From CAZTHK01 sp964613215 (GTDB taxonomy: Bacteria; Krumholzibacteriota; Krumholzibacteriia; Krumholzibacteriales; CAZTHK01), in NCBI GenBank assembly GCA_964613215.1, contig CAZTHK010000010.1, positions 62,001-126,000 on the forward strand: a stretch of DNA of 64,000 bases, written 5' to 3'. The translations under genes were made by a program, and so were the position numbers. Shown one piece after another: positions 1 through 7,897 of the stretch (position 1 is the stretch's first letter; every line of letters begins with the position of its first letter). The notes under the pieces were generated by a model. The model saw nothing but the letters and a program-made list of their open reading frames with translations. It did no database searches and was not told where the DNA came from.

Positions 1-551
1 ACGTGAGGGAGTGACTGGGCGAAGGCTGCTATGGAAAACACACTGGCGTCATAAGGTCTTATAAACTCACGCAGGTACCTCCAGACATGCCTTCTGGGCC
101 GGCTGGCATCTATATGACATCTCCATATCCACCTTCCTTTGCGGTTGGGACAGTACTTCAACAGGGGTGCCGGCTGAGGATCATGAACGAAGACTATATC
201 TGCCGCTTCCAGAACATCACGAAGTTTCTCCGCATTGGCACGGTTGGTCTCAATATATGAATCGAGATACTGTTTAGGAATATCCACTCTGTTTCCCTGC
301 AGGGCATTGTGAAATGCCTTGGTGCACTTGAAGAATTCCTCGTTGCCGTGGATGACTTCCCAGGATACATTCAGCCCCAGTTCCTTCTTAAGGGGTATCA
401 GCTTGTGCAGAATTTCAGCTACCCCTCCACCCGCTCTGGTCGAGTTAACATGAACTACTTTGATATCCTTCAGTGAATCTACCAGTTGATAAAGCTGATC
501 GATTACATTCCAGCCCACTATTTCGGCGTACTGTTCCAGTTTTGACGGCAT
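1..551 (-). CDS. treT: Trehalose synthase TreT (GT4 family), N-terminal part, cut by window edge
   Basis: My own reverse-strand translation from the ATG at 551 gives about 183 open residues running off the window. Near residue 30 it reads VVHVNSTRAGGGVAEILHKL, followed by a WEVIHGNEEFF segment and TKAFHNALQG. These blocks are typical of the N-terminal Rossmann domain of trehalose synthase TreT, which joins nucleoside-diphosphate glucose and glucose into trehalose. HDPQPAPL and WRCHIDASRP, further along, also fit this family. A GGGGAAATAAAT stretch ahead of the ATG supports the start. The stop codon of the DUF5752 gene lies 2 nt upstream, so the two are co-transcribed. Family identity is from recall of conserved motifs. 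The catalytic C-terminal domain is outside the window. Confidence 0.85.
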   Translation of the reverse strand, partial: MPSKLEQYAEIVGWNVIDQLYQLVDSLKDIKVVHVNSTRAGGGVAEILHKLIPLKKELGLNVSWEVIHGNEEFFKCTKAFHNALQGNRVDIPKQYLDSYIETNRANAEKLRDVLEAADIVFVHDPQPAPLLKYCPNRKGRWIWRCHIDASRPRRHVWRYLREFIRPYDASVFSIAAFAQSLPH

Positions 552-553
552 AT

Positions 554-1261
554 TTATTTCCCCTTGAAGTAATCGGTAAATAGTTCGGTCAGTTGTTCGC
601 GCAGCGCCGGAAGGGTTGAAAAGAAGGGATCTATCAACGAAAGAAGGTCGCAAAGATCGGTGTATTCACCCTCGAATCCGTACAGCCATGCCCTGAAATC
701 GTCCATATTGCCGAAAGTTCTTCTTCTGGCATCTATGAAATGGTAGAAGATACTGCCGGAGGACATAGCAGGAACTGCTGTTACCAGCTCCTCCGGTTTA
801 CTTATCGATTTATGAGTGTCAAAAATAATAATCTGTGAGGTTATGAAATGAAATTGCTGATCAGGCTTACACCAGGGTATATATTCAGATTCGTCCATCC
901 GGTCCTCAATAACTTCAATTATCTCCTCCCGTAGATCTTCTATGTCCGGAAATTCTGTGGGATCTATCACACCCAAACGTTCTGCCAGTGCCCCGTCGTG
1001 GAGGGCATGACGTGTCCAGGAGGCAAAATCATTGTTATACTCCGGATCATCGAAACGTGGTTTCAGCAGTCCTCCCCAGAAGTGATAGTAGATACTTCCG
1101 GGTAGTGAGGACATAAGATTGTAGCGCAGTTCCTTCAGATTCTGCGCCTTTTTGCCGGTGGCCAGTGAGGACAAGGAGCAATCCCGGATTTCAAAATCGG
1201 ATCTGACCGTATTTTTCTCTTTGGATTCAGGCATTAAAGTTCCATCCCCGGGTATATTCAT
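554..1261 (-). CDS. DUF5752-family protein, internally duplicated
   Basis: This 235-residue soluble protein has no signal peptide or membrane segment. I recognise the DUF5752 signature (FEIRDCSLSSLATGKKAQNL, then GSIYYHFWGGLLKPRFDDP), a family of unknown function often found beside glycosyltransferases of trehalose or sucrose metabolism. The protein contains two related halves. SGSIFYHF with an acidic helix and LREQLTELFTDYF at the C-terminus mirrors PGSIYYHF and LREEIIEVIEDRM in the N-terminal half. It sits directly upstream of treT with a 2-nt gap, which suggests a role tied to that enzyme. The start is uncertain: the ATG at 1261 has CAGGA too close, and the in-frame ATG at 1234 has a GGGGATGGA stretch at better spacing, which would give 226 residues. 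Confidence 0.8.
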   Translation of the reverse strand: MNIPGDGTLMPESKEKNTVRSDFEIRDCSLSSLATGKKAQNLKELRYNLMSSLPGSIYYHFWGGLLKPRFDDPEYNNDFASWTRHALHDGALAERLGVIDPTEFPDIEDLREEIIEVIEDRMDESEYIPWCKPDQQFHFITSQIIIFDTHKSISKPEELVTAVPAMSSGSIFYHFIDARRRTFGNMDDFRAWLYGFEGEYTDLCDLLSLIDPFFSTLPALREQLTELFTDYFKGK

Positions 1262-1318
1262 TCCTGTTTTTCCCTTCGCCGGATTTACAATCAGAGGGCA
1301 ACAACTTGTTTCTCTGAA

Positions 1319-1347
1319 ATACTATGCGAATTGAATGACAGATTCAA
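1319..1347 (-). promoter_or_regulatory. Candidate sigma70 promoter for DUF5752-treT
   Basis: On the minus strand TTGAAT (1342-1347) is followed after 17 nt by TAGTAT (1319-1324), about 58 nt upstream of the DUF5752 start. The -10 matches consensus at 4 of 6 positions, so this is only a candidate. Confidence 0.35.
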
Positions 1348-1662
1348 CATAATTCTAATTTTCCCAATCAGTCAACCTCCGCCTGGCTCTGTTTCATACC
1401 TCCGGGAGTACTTCCGATATTGATGTGCGAATTAAATAAATCTTTCAATAGCAAAGCGTTATTAGTATGTATAAATGGAAGCGGCGTTCTGGTGGCTGCT
1501 TTCAGCAGGTGGTTGGCGATTCAAAGCCCTCCGGAGGGTGAGCGGGAATGGTTTTTTGATTCCAGGAATCAATAGGAGGCAGACCGGGGAGCAGAACTTA
1601 AGATTTTCCCGGCAGCGGAAAATAGGCAGCGATTTTGAAACACCAGGCACCGGAACAATACG

Positions 1663-1687
1663 GATCGAATAAAAATCGGGGAAACTC
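1663..1687 (+). repeat. 25-bp dispersed element, copy 1
   Basis: The element begins GATCGAATAAAAAT and ends GGGGAAACTC. It matches 16315-16339 at 24 of 25 positions. Here it ends 16 nt before the -35 box of the rmlA promoter. The rest of the 1348-1703 gap holds no convincing gene. It has a perfect 12-bp palindrome (CCCTCCGGAGGG) near 1527 and a GATTCC/GGAATC hairpin near 1560. Confidence 0.6.
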
Positions 1688-1703
1688 CAGTCGATACCTC
1701 TTC

Positions 1704-1732
1704 TTGAAAAAAAAGTAAAGGAAAGGTATAAT
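1704..1732 (+). promoter_or_regulatory. Strong sigma70 promoter for rmlA
   Basis: TTGAAA (1704-1709), a 17-nt spacer, then TATAAT (1727-1732). The predicted transcript has a leader of about 170 nt before the rmlA start at 1913. Confidence 0.75.
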
Positions 1733-1912
1733 ACAACCTCGATAATAAATGTTACGGTATCGCCTTATCCCGGGCCTTCCAGGGTGGATGAATTATTGGT
1801 GTTTACCATCCCCGGATTCTGATAGTTATTAACGGCCGGGTACTGCTTTTTGATCCATGGCGGTGTCTTATTGAGCCCGAAACAGGCCACAACAAAGAGA
1901 AGGAGCAGATAT

Positions 1913-2644
1913 ATGAAAGGTGTTATACTTGCAGGCGGCCTGGGGACCCGGCTGCATCCCCTGACTAAAATTACAAACAAGCATCTTTTGCCGATATATG
2001 ACAAGCCCATGATATTTTATCCTATACAGACTCTGATCAATGCGGGTATAAGGGATATTCTTATCGTTACTGGGGGAAACAACGCCGGCGATTTCCTCCG
2101 TCTGCTGGGTAATGGCAGGGAATTCGGCCTCGAACACATTGACTACACTTATCAGGAGGGAGAGGGTGGAATAGCGGATGCACTCAAGCTGGCGGAATAC
2201 TTCGCCTCAGGGGAGAGGATATGCGTAGCCCTGGGGGATAACATTATAGAAAAGAATATACGGGGGCCGGTGGAGGAATACAGGGAGCAGAAGGATGGTG
2301 CCAAAATACTGTTGAAAAAGGTTCCTGATCCGGAAAGGTTCGGGGTTCCCGTTCTGGACGGGGACAAAGTAATTTCCATAGAGGAAAAGCCCGGAAAACC
2401 AAAGTCATCATATGCGGTGACCGGTTTCTACATGTATGATTCCACCGTTTTTGATATCATAAAAACGCTTGAACCATCCCAGAGAAATGAGCTGGAGATC
2501 ACCGACGTCAACAATACCTATATCCAGAGGGAGAACATGACCTGGGGGGAGCTTGATGGCTGGTGGACAGACGCCGGAACCTTTGAATCTCTTTTACTTG
2601 CCAATAATCTGGTTTCGGAATCCGGAGCCAACAATATGGGCTGA
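1913..2644 (+). CDS. rmlA: Glucose-1-phosphate thymidylyltransferase, short RmlA type
   Basis: This nucleotidyltransferase of about 243 residues makes dTDP-glucose from dTTP and glucose-1-phosphate. The nucleotide-binding loop GGLGTRLHPLTK, KHLLPIYDKPMI and the EITDVNNTYI and WWTDAGT blocks are typical of RmlA and related sugar-nucleotide pyrophosphorylases. The length fits the short class that lacks the C-terminal allosteric extension of E. coli RmlA (about 290 residues). The frame is open 63 nt further upstream, but the ATG at 1913 follows AGAAGGAGCAG at proper spacing and starts directly at the conserved MKGVILAGG. It converges on rmlD with only 5 nt between stop codons. No rmlB is present in the window, so the exact product nucleotide sugar is inferred. 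Confidence 0.88.
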   Translation: MKGVILAGGLGTRLHPLTKITNKHLLPIYDKPMIFYPIQTLINAGIRDILIVTGGNNAGDFLRLLGNGREFGLEHIDYTYQEGEGGIADALKLAEYFASGERICVALGDNIIEKNIRGPVEEYREQKDGAKILLKKVPDPERFGVPVLDGDKVISIEEKPGKPKSSYAVTGFYMYDSTVFDIIKTLEPSQRNELEITDVNNTYIQRENMTWGELDGWWTDAGTFESLLLANNLVSESGANNMG

Positions 2645-2649
2645 GACAA

Positions 2650-3519
2650 TCATTCCATACGGCGATGTCCCTGAAGGCTTTCTATGTAATCCTCCAGAGC
2701 TGATTTCCAGTCTCTCATAAGATCGAGGCCGAGCAGTTCAAAATGATAATTTTTCAAAGCCTCCATCCGGGGCCTTGGAGCGGGCAGGGGGAATTCTGAG
2801 GATGGGACAGGGATTAGCTTGCAATCCTTCCTTCCGGTTATGTTAATAATCTCCCTGGTAATTTCCAGCCGGTTCACGCAACCCCTGTTTACACAGTGAT
2901 ATCTCCCATATAATCCTGATTTTGAAAAAGTTGCCACTGTTCCGGCAAGATCTCTGGTATAGGTGGGAGAACCATAGGTATCATCTACAACCTTCAGTTC
3001 ATCTTTCTGTTCCAGCATCTGCAGGATCCTGGCTACAAATTTCTTATCATCCCTGCCCCCTCCGAACAGCCAGCATACGTAGAATATATAAAATCTGGAC
3101 AGCAGATCACGGACATAAAGTTCTCCCTGATACTTCGACCGGCCATATATGTTTATGGGGCCGGCCCGGTCAAATTCTGTATAGGGGGTGGATTTATTTC
3201 CGTTGTAAATACTGCCGGTGTTGATGTAAACCATGGCAGCTCCGCATTGCTGGCAGGCCAGGGCTACATTTCTGGTACCCAGAGTATTTATACTGTATGC
3301 CTGATCGGGATATCTCTCACATCCATCTACATCAGTCATGGCAGCCAGGTGGAATACCAGGGTTGGATTGCTGGAGCATATTTCATCCATTATGGCATCT
3401 GCATCTCTGATGTCGCACTTCTGGATGTCGCTGCTGAATACCCTGTAATCTTCTTCCAGTACTGGTATCAATGACTTGCCCAGCATTCCCTCAGCTCCGG
3501 TTACATATACATTCTCCAC
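2650..3519 (-). CDS. rmlD: dTDP-4-dehydrorhamnose reductase-like SDR
   Basis: This 289-residue extended short-chain dehydrogenase is of the RmlD type, which reduces dTDP-4-keto-6-deoxy sugars with NAD(P)H. It has the Rossmann motif GAEGMLG (about residues 8-14), FHLAAMTDVDGCE, a YGRSKYQGE block carrying the catalytic Tyr-x3-Lys, and the RmlD-like NTLGTRNVA helix. The usual STDYVFDG segment is replaced by NTGSIYNGN, so substrate use may differ. The start codon is GTG at 3519, supported by AAGGAGG four nt upstream. The upstream neighbour on the same strand is the rmlC-like gene, 12 nt away, forming an rmlC-rmlD pair read from the promoter at 4030-4058. Confidence 0.85.
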   Translation of the reverse strand: MENVYVTGAEGMLGKSLIPVLEEDYRVFSSDIQKCDIRDADAIMDEICSSNPTLVFHLAAMTDVDGCERYPDQAYSINTLGTRNVALACQQCGAAMVYINTGSIYNGNKSTPYTEFDRAGPINIYGRSKYQGELYVRDLLSRFYIFYVCWLFGGGRDDKKFVARILQMLEQKDELKVVDDTYGSPTYTRDLAGTVATFSKSGLYGRYHCVNRGCVNRLEITREIINITGRKDCKLIPVPSSEFPLPAPRPRMEALKNYHFELLGLDLMRDWKSALEDYIESLQGHRRME

Positions 3520-3531
3520 TTCGCCTCCTTC

Positions 3532-3987
3532 TTATCCATCCATCCTTTCCCATTGGTAGGGAATATGATTATCATGAGGGTCGTACCGGTGTTCGTCAGG
3601 ATTCTTGTAATTATAGGGCTCGGTTACCGTATTTACTACCACTGCTTCTGTTTCACTTATGCATTTGAATCCATGACATACCCCCGGTGGAATAGTAACC
3701 CTCAGGGGATTATGTACGCCGGCGAAGAATTCATTGATCTCGCCGTGGGTGGGGGAGTCCTCCCGGTCATCGTACAGAACGATTTTCATCATCCCTGATA
3801 TTACCACCATGTAATCGTACTGCTTCTTGTGATAATGCCAACCCTTGACCACCCCGGGATAGGCTGTGGTCATATAGACCTGTCCGAACTTCTCGAAATC
3901 TTCATCATCGGCTCTTACCATCTCCATCAGCCTGCCTCTTTCATCCGGAATCAACCTCAGCTTTTTAAGCTTTACTCCATTTATCAT
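3532..3987 (-). CDS. rmlC: dTDP-4-dehydrorhamnose 3,5-epimerase-like protein
   Basis: This 151-residue cupin of the RmlC family is shorter than classical RmlC (about 180 residues). The core GWHYHKKQYDYMVVISGMMK, the strand with IPPGVCHGF and the C-terminal YNYKNPDEHRYDP match the family, and the HYHK and CHGF histidines occupy active-site positions. The likely reaction is epimerisation of a dTDP-4-keto-6-deoxyhexose at C3 and/or C5. The short length leaves open a 3-epimerase or WxcM-like sugar isomerase. The ATG at 3987 is preceded by GGAGGA at about 8 nt. It is first in a minus-strand pair with rmlD, behind a near-consensus promoter. Confidence 0.82.
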   Translation of the reverse strand: MINGVKLKKLRLIPDERGRLMEMVRADDEDFEKFGQVYMTTAYPGVVKGWHYHKKQYDYMVVISGMMKIVLYDDREDSPTHGEINEFFAGVHNPLRVTIPPGVCHGFKCISETEAVVVNTVTEPYNYKNPDEHRYDPHDNHIPYQWERMDG

Positions 3988-4029
3988 AACTTCAATCCTC
4001 CAGACAGCTAACTAAAAACCACTCAAACT

Positions 4030-4058
4030 ATTAAAAAGGAACAGGCATCGAGTGTCAA
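4030..4058 (-). promoter_or_regulatory. Near-consensus sigma70 promoter for rmlC-rmlD
   Basis: On the minus strand a perfect TTGACA (4053-4058), a 17-nt spacer and TTTAAT (4030-4035) lie 43 nt upstream of the rmlC start. Next to it GAAATTATCAGG occurs twice (near 4079 and 4109), a possible operator. Confidence 0.7.
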
Positions 4059-4239
4059 CACCTGATAGCAGCCGGTATGAAATTATCAGGTAACAGCAAA
4101 CAGCCATCGAAATTATCAGGCTATTGGCAGTTATTATGCATATCGCAATAATCAACCTGAATTCAGATGAATGTTTATTCAATTTTCACCGCTGTCTGTA
4201 TCAGTAGTTAAATATAGGGTAGTAATAAGATGTGAAACA

Positions 4240-4248
4240 TGTTATACT
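4240..4248 (+). promoter_or_regulatory. Extended -10 promoter candidate for the glycan operon
   Basis: TGTTATACT has the TG-N-TATACT form of an extended -10 element, 45 nt upstream of the aminotransferase start. No good -35 box is visible. Confidence 0.45.
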
Positions 4249-4293
4249 TTTTAAGTTATGTTTCGGATGTTGAAGTAAGAGAGGTACAACCTT

Positions 4294-5397
4294 ATGAGTA
4301 AAATTCCATTTCTGGACCTTGGTGAAAGCACCAGGCAGGTACGTCCGGAAGTAGACAGGGCCATAGCCGGAATAATAGACAACACATCCTTTGTACTCGG
4401 ACCCGAAGTGGATAAGTTCGAGAGGGCTTTTGCAGACTATTGCGGTACCGGCTATTGTATAGGAACCAGTTCCGGAACTTCAGCCCTTCAATTGTTACTG
4501 CGTGGGTTCGATGTGGGACCGGGGGATGAAGTGATAACTGTACCCAATACCTTCATCGCTACAGCCGAGGCTATAGAGATGGTGGGAGCAAAACCTGTTT
4601 TTGTGGATGTGGATGAAAAGACCTGGCTGATGGATAGTGGAAAGTTAGAAGAGGTAATAACAGAAAGAACCAAAGCTGTTATACCGGTTCATCTTTTCGG
4701 GCAATGCTGCGACATGGATTCCATAATGGAAATTGCCGGGAACAGAGGTGTAATTGTTATAGAAGATGCATGTCAGGCTCATGGAGCAACCTACCGGGGC
4801 AGGAAGGCAGGTTCACTGGGTGATGCGGCCGCATTCTCATTTTACCCCAGCAAAAATCTCGGAGCTTTCGGTGAGGGAGGAGCCATAACCACAGATAAAG
4901 AGGAAATATGTCAGAGAATAATTTCTCTGAGAAATCATGCTCAAACAGAAAAAAACAGACATAACGATATTGGTTACAATTACCGTCTGGATTCCATCCA
5001 GGCTGCGGTTTTGAATGTTAAACTTAATTACCTGGACCAGTGGAATGACGGGAGGAGAAGAGCGGCCCGGCGCTATAAGGAAAATCTCCGGGATACCGGT
5101 TTTAAAACGCCGGAAGAGAAACCGGAAAACAAACATGTTTATCATCTTTTCCCGGTATGCTGCACAGACAAGCAGGCACTTCAGAAAGCTCTTTCAGAGG
5201 AAGATATCGGATGGGGAGAGCATTACCCCATTCCGGTTCACCTTCAGGAAGCTTTTTCGCACCTGGGGTTGGAAGCAGGATCCTTTCCTGCTGCTGAAAA
5301 GCTGATGGCTGAACATATCACCCTGCCAATGTACCCGGAACTAAAGCTCGAAGACGTAGACCGGGTATGTGAAGTGCTGAAAGATATTTCATGCTAA
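4294..5397 (+). CDS. DegT/DnrJ/EryC1/StrS sugar aminotransferase (WbpE-like)
   Basis: This 367-residue PLP enzyme transfers an amino group from glutamate to a keto sugar nucleotide. The family blocks are clear: GTSSGTSALQLLL, GDEVITVPNTFIATAEAI, VIEDACQAHGA, and SFYPSKNLGAFGEGG, where Lys187 is the expected Schiff-base lysine. The C-terminal YNYRLDSIQAAVL and a Y-P-x-P-VHLQ block are also typical. AGAGAGG precedes the ATG. It is first gene of the operon that continues with a sugar transferase, a Gfo/Idh dehydrogenase and a beta-helix acetyltransferase, a combination known for 3-acetamido sugars (WbpB-E-D or WlbA-C-B). C3 transamination is therefore likely. The exact substrate is inference. 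Confidence 0.88.
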   Translation: MSKIPFLDLGESTRQVRPEVDRAIAGIIDNTSFVLGPEVDKFERAFADYCGTGYCIGTSSGTSALQLLLRGFDVGPGDEVITVPNTFIATAEAIEMVGAKPVFVDVDEKTWLMDSGKLEEVITERTKAVIPVHLFGQCCDMDSIMEIAGNRGVIVIEDACQAHGATYRGRKAGSLGDAAAFSFYPSKNLGAFGEGGAITTDKEEICQRIISLRNHAQTEKNRHNDIGYNYRLDSIQAAVLNVKLNYLDQWNDGRRRAARRYKENLRDTGFKTPEEKPENKHVYHLFPVCCTDKQALQKALSEEDIGWGEHYPIPVHLQEAFSHLGLEAGSFPAAEKLMAEHITLPMYPELKLEDVDRVCEVLKDISC

Positions 5398-5450
5398 TAT
5401 GAATTATTAAGACAAGGAGGGGATACAGGCTAACGTCTTTTGATCTCGAA

Positions 5451-6212
5451 TTGACCAGGCAGGAAAACGTCGTGGTTAGAAAAGATTCATTGGCTCTCAG
5501 GAAGGATGATATAGCTCAGGAATATGCAAAGAGACGCATAAACGGTGCAGGCTTCAAAGCACGCGAAAGAACAAAATGGGAAAGATTTTCCAAAAGGTTC
5601 ATCGATTTAAGCGTTTCTCTTATGGTGCTGTTTCTGGGGCTGCCCTTTTTCCTGGCCATTTCCATATTGATAAAGCTTACCTCCAAAGGGCCGGTATTCT
5701 TCACACAGGAACGAATCGGGGAAGATGGCAAGGAATTCACTTTTTTTAAATTCCGTACCATGAGGGCAAATGTGGATGATACCATCCACCGTGAATTTAC
5801 CAGAAAGTTCATCCAGGGTGATATTTCTGATTCAAATCTTGACACTCCGGATGCTTCCGTTTATAAGTTAAAGGAAGATCCGCGCATTACCGGCGTGGGC
5901 AGGTTTTTAAGAGCTACGAGTCTTGATGAACTGCCCCAGTTCATAAACATCATCAGGGGTGAGATGTCGGTGGTTGGGCCGAGACCCCCTCTTAAGTATG
6001 AGTACAAATACTACGATGAATGGCATAAATTAAGACTCAAGGCCAAACCGGGAATTACCGGTTTGTGGCAGGTGAGTGGACGCAGCAGCGTTCCCTTCCA
6101 GGAAATGGTACTGCTGGATCTCTACTATATCGAGAACTGGTCCCATATCCTGGATATTAAGATCATGTTCCGGACAATCCCGGTTATGCTGTCGGGAACC
6201 GGAGGTTATTAG
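5451..6212 (+). CDS. Initiating sugar-phosphate transferase (bacterial sugar transferase family)
   Basis: About 253 residues. The family transfers a sugar phosphate from a nucleotide sugar to undecaprenyl phosphate at the inner membrane. A basic N-terminus is followed by one hydrophobic segment (about residues 52-75, a reentrant helix in this family), then GPVFFTQERIG, FFKFRTM, the catalytic-region SLDELPQFINIIRGEMSVVG and KPGITGLWQVSGR, all diagnostic. The start is odd. TTG at 5451 is the first usable codon, yet the best ribosome site (AAGGAGGGG, 5414-5422) lies nearly 30 nt upstream with only ACG at 5433 in frame at normal spacing. A second enzyme of this family lies at 50048. Confidence 0.88.
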   Translation: MTRQENVVVRKDSLALRKDDIAQEYAKRRINGAGFKARERTKWERFSKRFIDLSVSLMVLFLGLPFFLAISILIKLTSKGPVFFTQERIGEDGKEFTFFKFRTMRANVDDTIHREFTRKFIQGDISDSNLDTPDASVYKLKEDPRITGVGRFLRATSLDELPQFINIIRGEMSVVGPRPPLKYEYKYYDEWHKLRLKAKPGITGLWQVSGRSSVPFQEMVLLDLYYIENWSHILDIKIMFRTIPVMLSGTGGY

Positions 6213-6227
6213 AAGAACGGAGGAATT

Positions 6228-7247
6228 TTGCTTGAAATTGGTGTAATTGGTTGCGGTTATTGGGGACCTAACCTGATAAGGAATTTTGTAAGCCTGAGCG
6301 GTTCAAATGTAAAGAAGTGTGCCGATCTCTCAGATAACCGGTTGAAGCACATGGATAATCTCTATCCTTCCATACAGAAGACCAAGAACTTCAGAGAGAT
6401 CATAAATGATCCCGGGATCGACGCTGTGGTGGTAGCCACACCGGTTTCTTCCCACTTCAACATCGCCAAGGAGGCACTGGATGCAAATAAGCATGTGTTT
6501 GTGGAGAAACCGCTGGCCGATTCGGTTGAACATGGCATCGCCCTGGTGCGGTTGGCCGAGGAGAGGGATAGAGTTCTGATGGTGGGCCATACCTTTGTCT
6601 ATACCGCAGCTGTAAACAAGATAAAGGAGCTTATAGGTTCAGGTGAACTGGGGGACATTTACTATATATCCTCATCCCGTCTCAATCTGGGACTTTTCCA
6701 GGAAGATATAAATGTAGTGTGGGACCTGGCACCTCATGACATTTCAATAATCAACTACATTCTCGATTCGGAACCGGAGTCGATTTCATCTGTGGGAAAT
6801 TCATACATCAGGCCGAATATCGAGGATGTCTCATTCATCAGTTTGCGTTATCCCGGTTCGGTTCTTTCCAATATTCATGTTTCGTGGCTGAACCCCAACA
6901 AGATTCGCAAGACCACGGTGGTGGGAAGCAAGAAGATGCTCGTTTATGACGATATCTCCACCCTGGAGAAGATACGAATCTATGACAAGGGGGTTACAGT
7001 CCAGCCCCACTACGACACTTTCGGAGAATTTCGCCTGTCATACCGTTACGGCGATATTTCAATTCCAAAGCTCGACGATGCGGAACCTCTCAAGATAGAA
7101 TGCCAGCATTTTATAGATTGTGTAAACAGCGGGAATGCCTGCCGGAGTGACGGTAAAGATGGATTGGCCGTACTGCTGGCTCTGGCAGGGGCAGATGAAT
7201 CCATGGAAAAGAATGGGCAGGAAATCAAGATAAACAATCCTTTTTAA
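6228..7247 (+). CDS. Gfo/Idh/MocA-family sugar dehydrogenase (WbpB/WlbA-like)
   Basis: This 339-residue NAD-dependent oxidoreductase has the N-terminal Rossmann motif GVIGCGYWGPN, AVVVATPVSSHF and the signature EKPLADS carrying the catalytic-region lysine. The C-terminal alpha/beta domain includes WDLAPHDISI. The GCGYWGPNLIRNF start and the WDLAPHD block resemble dehydrogenases that oxidise C3 of UDP-GlcNAc or UDP-GlcNAcA before transamination. The TTG start at 6228 is preceded by ACGGAGGAATT. The gene lies 15 nt after the sugar transferase and 14 nt before an acetyltransferase. With the DegT enzyme it forms a 3-oxidation, 3-amination and N-acetylation module. Confidence 0.87.
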   Translation: MLEIGVIGCGYWGPNLIRNFVSLSGSNVKKCADLSDNRLKHMDNLYPSIQKTKNFREIINDPGIDAVVVATPVSSHFNIAKEALDANKHVFVEKPLADSVEHGIALVRLAEERDRVLMVGHTFVYTAAVNKIKELIGSGELGDIYYISSSRLNLGLFQEDINVVWDLAPHDISIINYILDSEPESISSVGNSYIRPNIEDVSFISLRYPGSVLSNIHVSWLNPNKIRKTTVVGSKKMLVYDDISTLEKIRIYDKGVTVQPHYDTFGEFRLSYRYGDISIPKLDDAEPLKIECQHFIDCVNSGNACRSDGKDGLAVLLALAGADESMEKNGQEIKINNPF

Positions 7248-7261
7248 CCACTGGCAAATCC

Positions 7262-7885
7262 ATGACTGACAAAGGGGAAAAGGTTTATCTAAAGGGGAGC
7301 AGCCTGATTGATCCGGGTGCCACTCTGGGATACATCTCGCCAAGAAAAGATGTTAAAAGGGAGCTGATTATAGGCGACAACGCCAGGATAAGGAGTGGTA
7401 CGGTTATCTACATGGGCTCGGAAATAGGCTCCCGTCTGGAAACCGGACACAATGTTGTTATCAGGGAGGAAAACCAGATTGGTGACCATTTCTCCATATG
7501 GAACAATTCTGTGGTAGACTATGGATGCAGGATAGGTAATGGAGTGAAGGTGCATTGTAATATATACATTGCTCAATACACTACTGTTGAAGACAATGTT
7601 TTCCTTGCTCCCGGAGTAAAGATCGCCAACGATATGCATCCGGGATGCCCTGATTCCGGGGAGTGCATGAGGGGACCCACCCTTAAGAAGAATTGTAAAA
7701 TAGGGGTTAATGTAACCATTCTGCCCTTTTTGACCATCGGAGAAGACAGCCTCATAGGAAGCGGTTCGGTGGTTACATCCGATATTCCATCCGGCGTAGT
7801 AGCTTATGGGAATCCAGCCAGAGTTAAAGGTAAGCTGGAAGACTTGCGGTGCAGGACAGGTCGCCGGGAGGCTCCATACCTTTGA
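7262..7885 (+). CDS. Left-handed beta-helix acetyltransferase (WbpD/WlbB-like)
   Basis: This 207-residue protein has hexapeptide repeats throughout (for example LIIGDNARIRSGTVIY, IGNGVKVHCNIYI, IGVNVTILPFLTIGEDSLIG) and ends with the NPARVKG block of acyl-CoA-dependent transferases. Asn-Asp-x-His (NDMHP, about residue 121) is where sugar N-acetyltransferases of this group carry the catalytic histidine. Given its place after the Gfo/Idh dehydrogenase and close to the DegT aminotransferase, it probably acetylates the newly formed 3-amino group of a UDP-sugar. The ribosome-binding site before the ATG is weak, so translation may be coupled. Confidence 0.85.
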   Translation: MTDKGEKVYLKGSSLIDPGATLGYISPRKDVKRELIIGDNARIRSGTVIYMGSEIGSRLETGHNVVIREENQIGDHFSIWNNSVVDYGCRIGNGVKVHCNIYIAQYTTVEDNVFLAPGVKIANDMHPGCPDSGECMRGPTLKKNCKIGVNVTILPFLTIGEDSLIGSGSVVTSDIPSGVVAYGNPARVKGKLEDLRCRTGRREAPYL

Positions 7886-7897
7886 GAGTTTCGGCCT

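Noticed and set aside
1462..1672. Two overlapping small frames upstream of rmlA
   Set aside because: No ribosome site, no conserved motif and no sensible composition. The area holds palindromes and the dispersed element instead.
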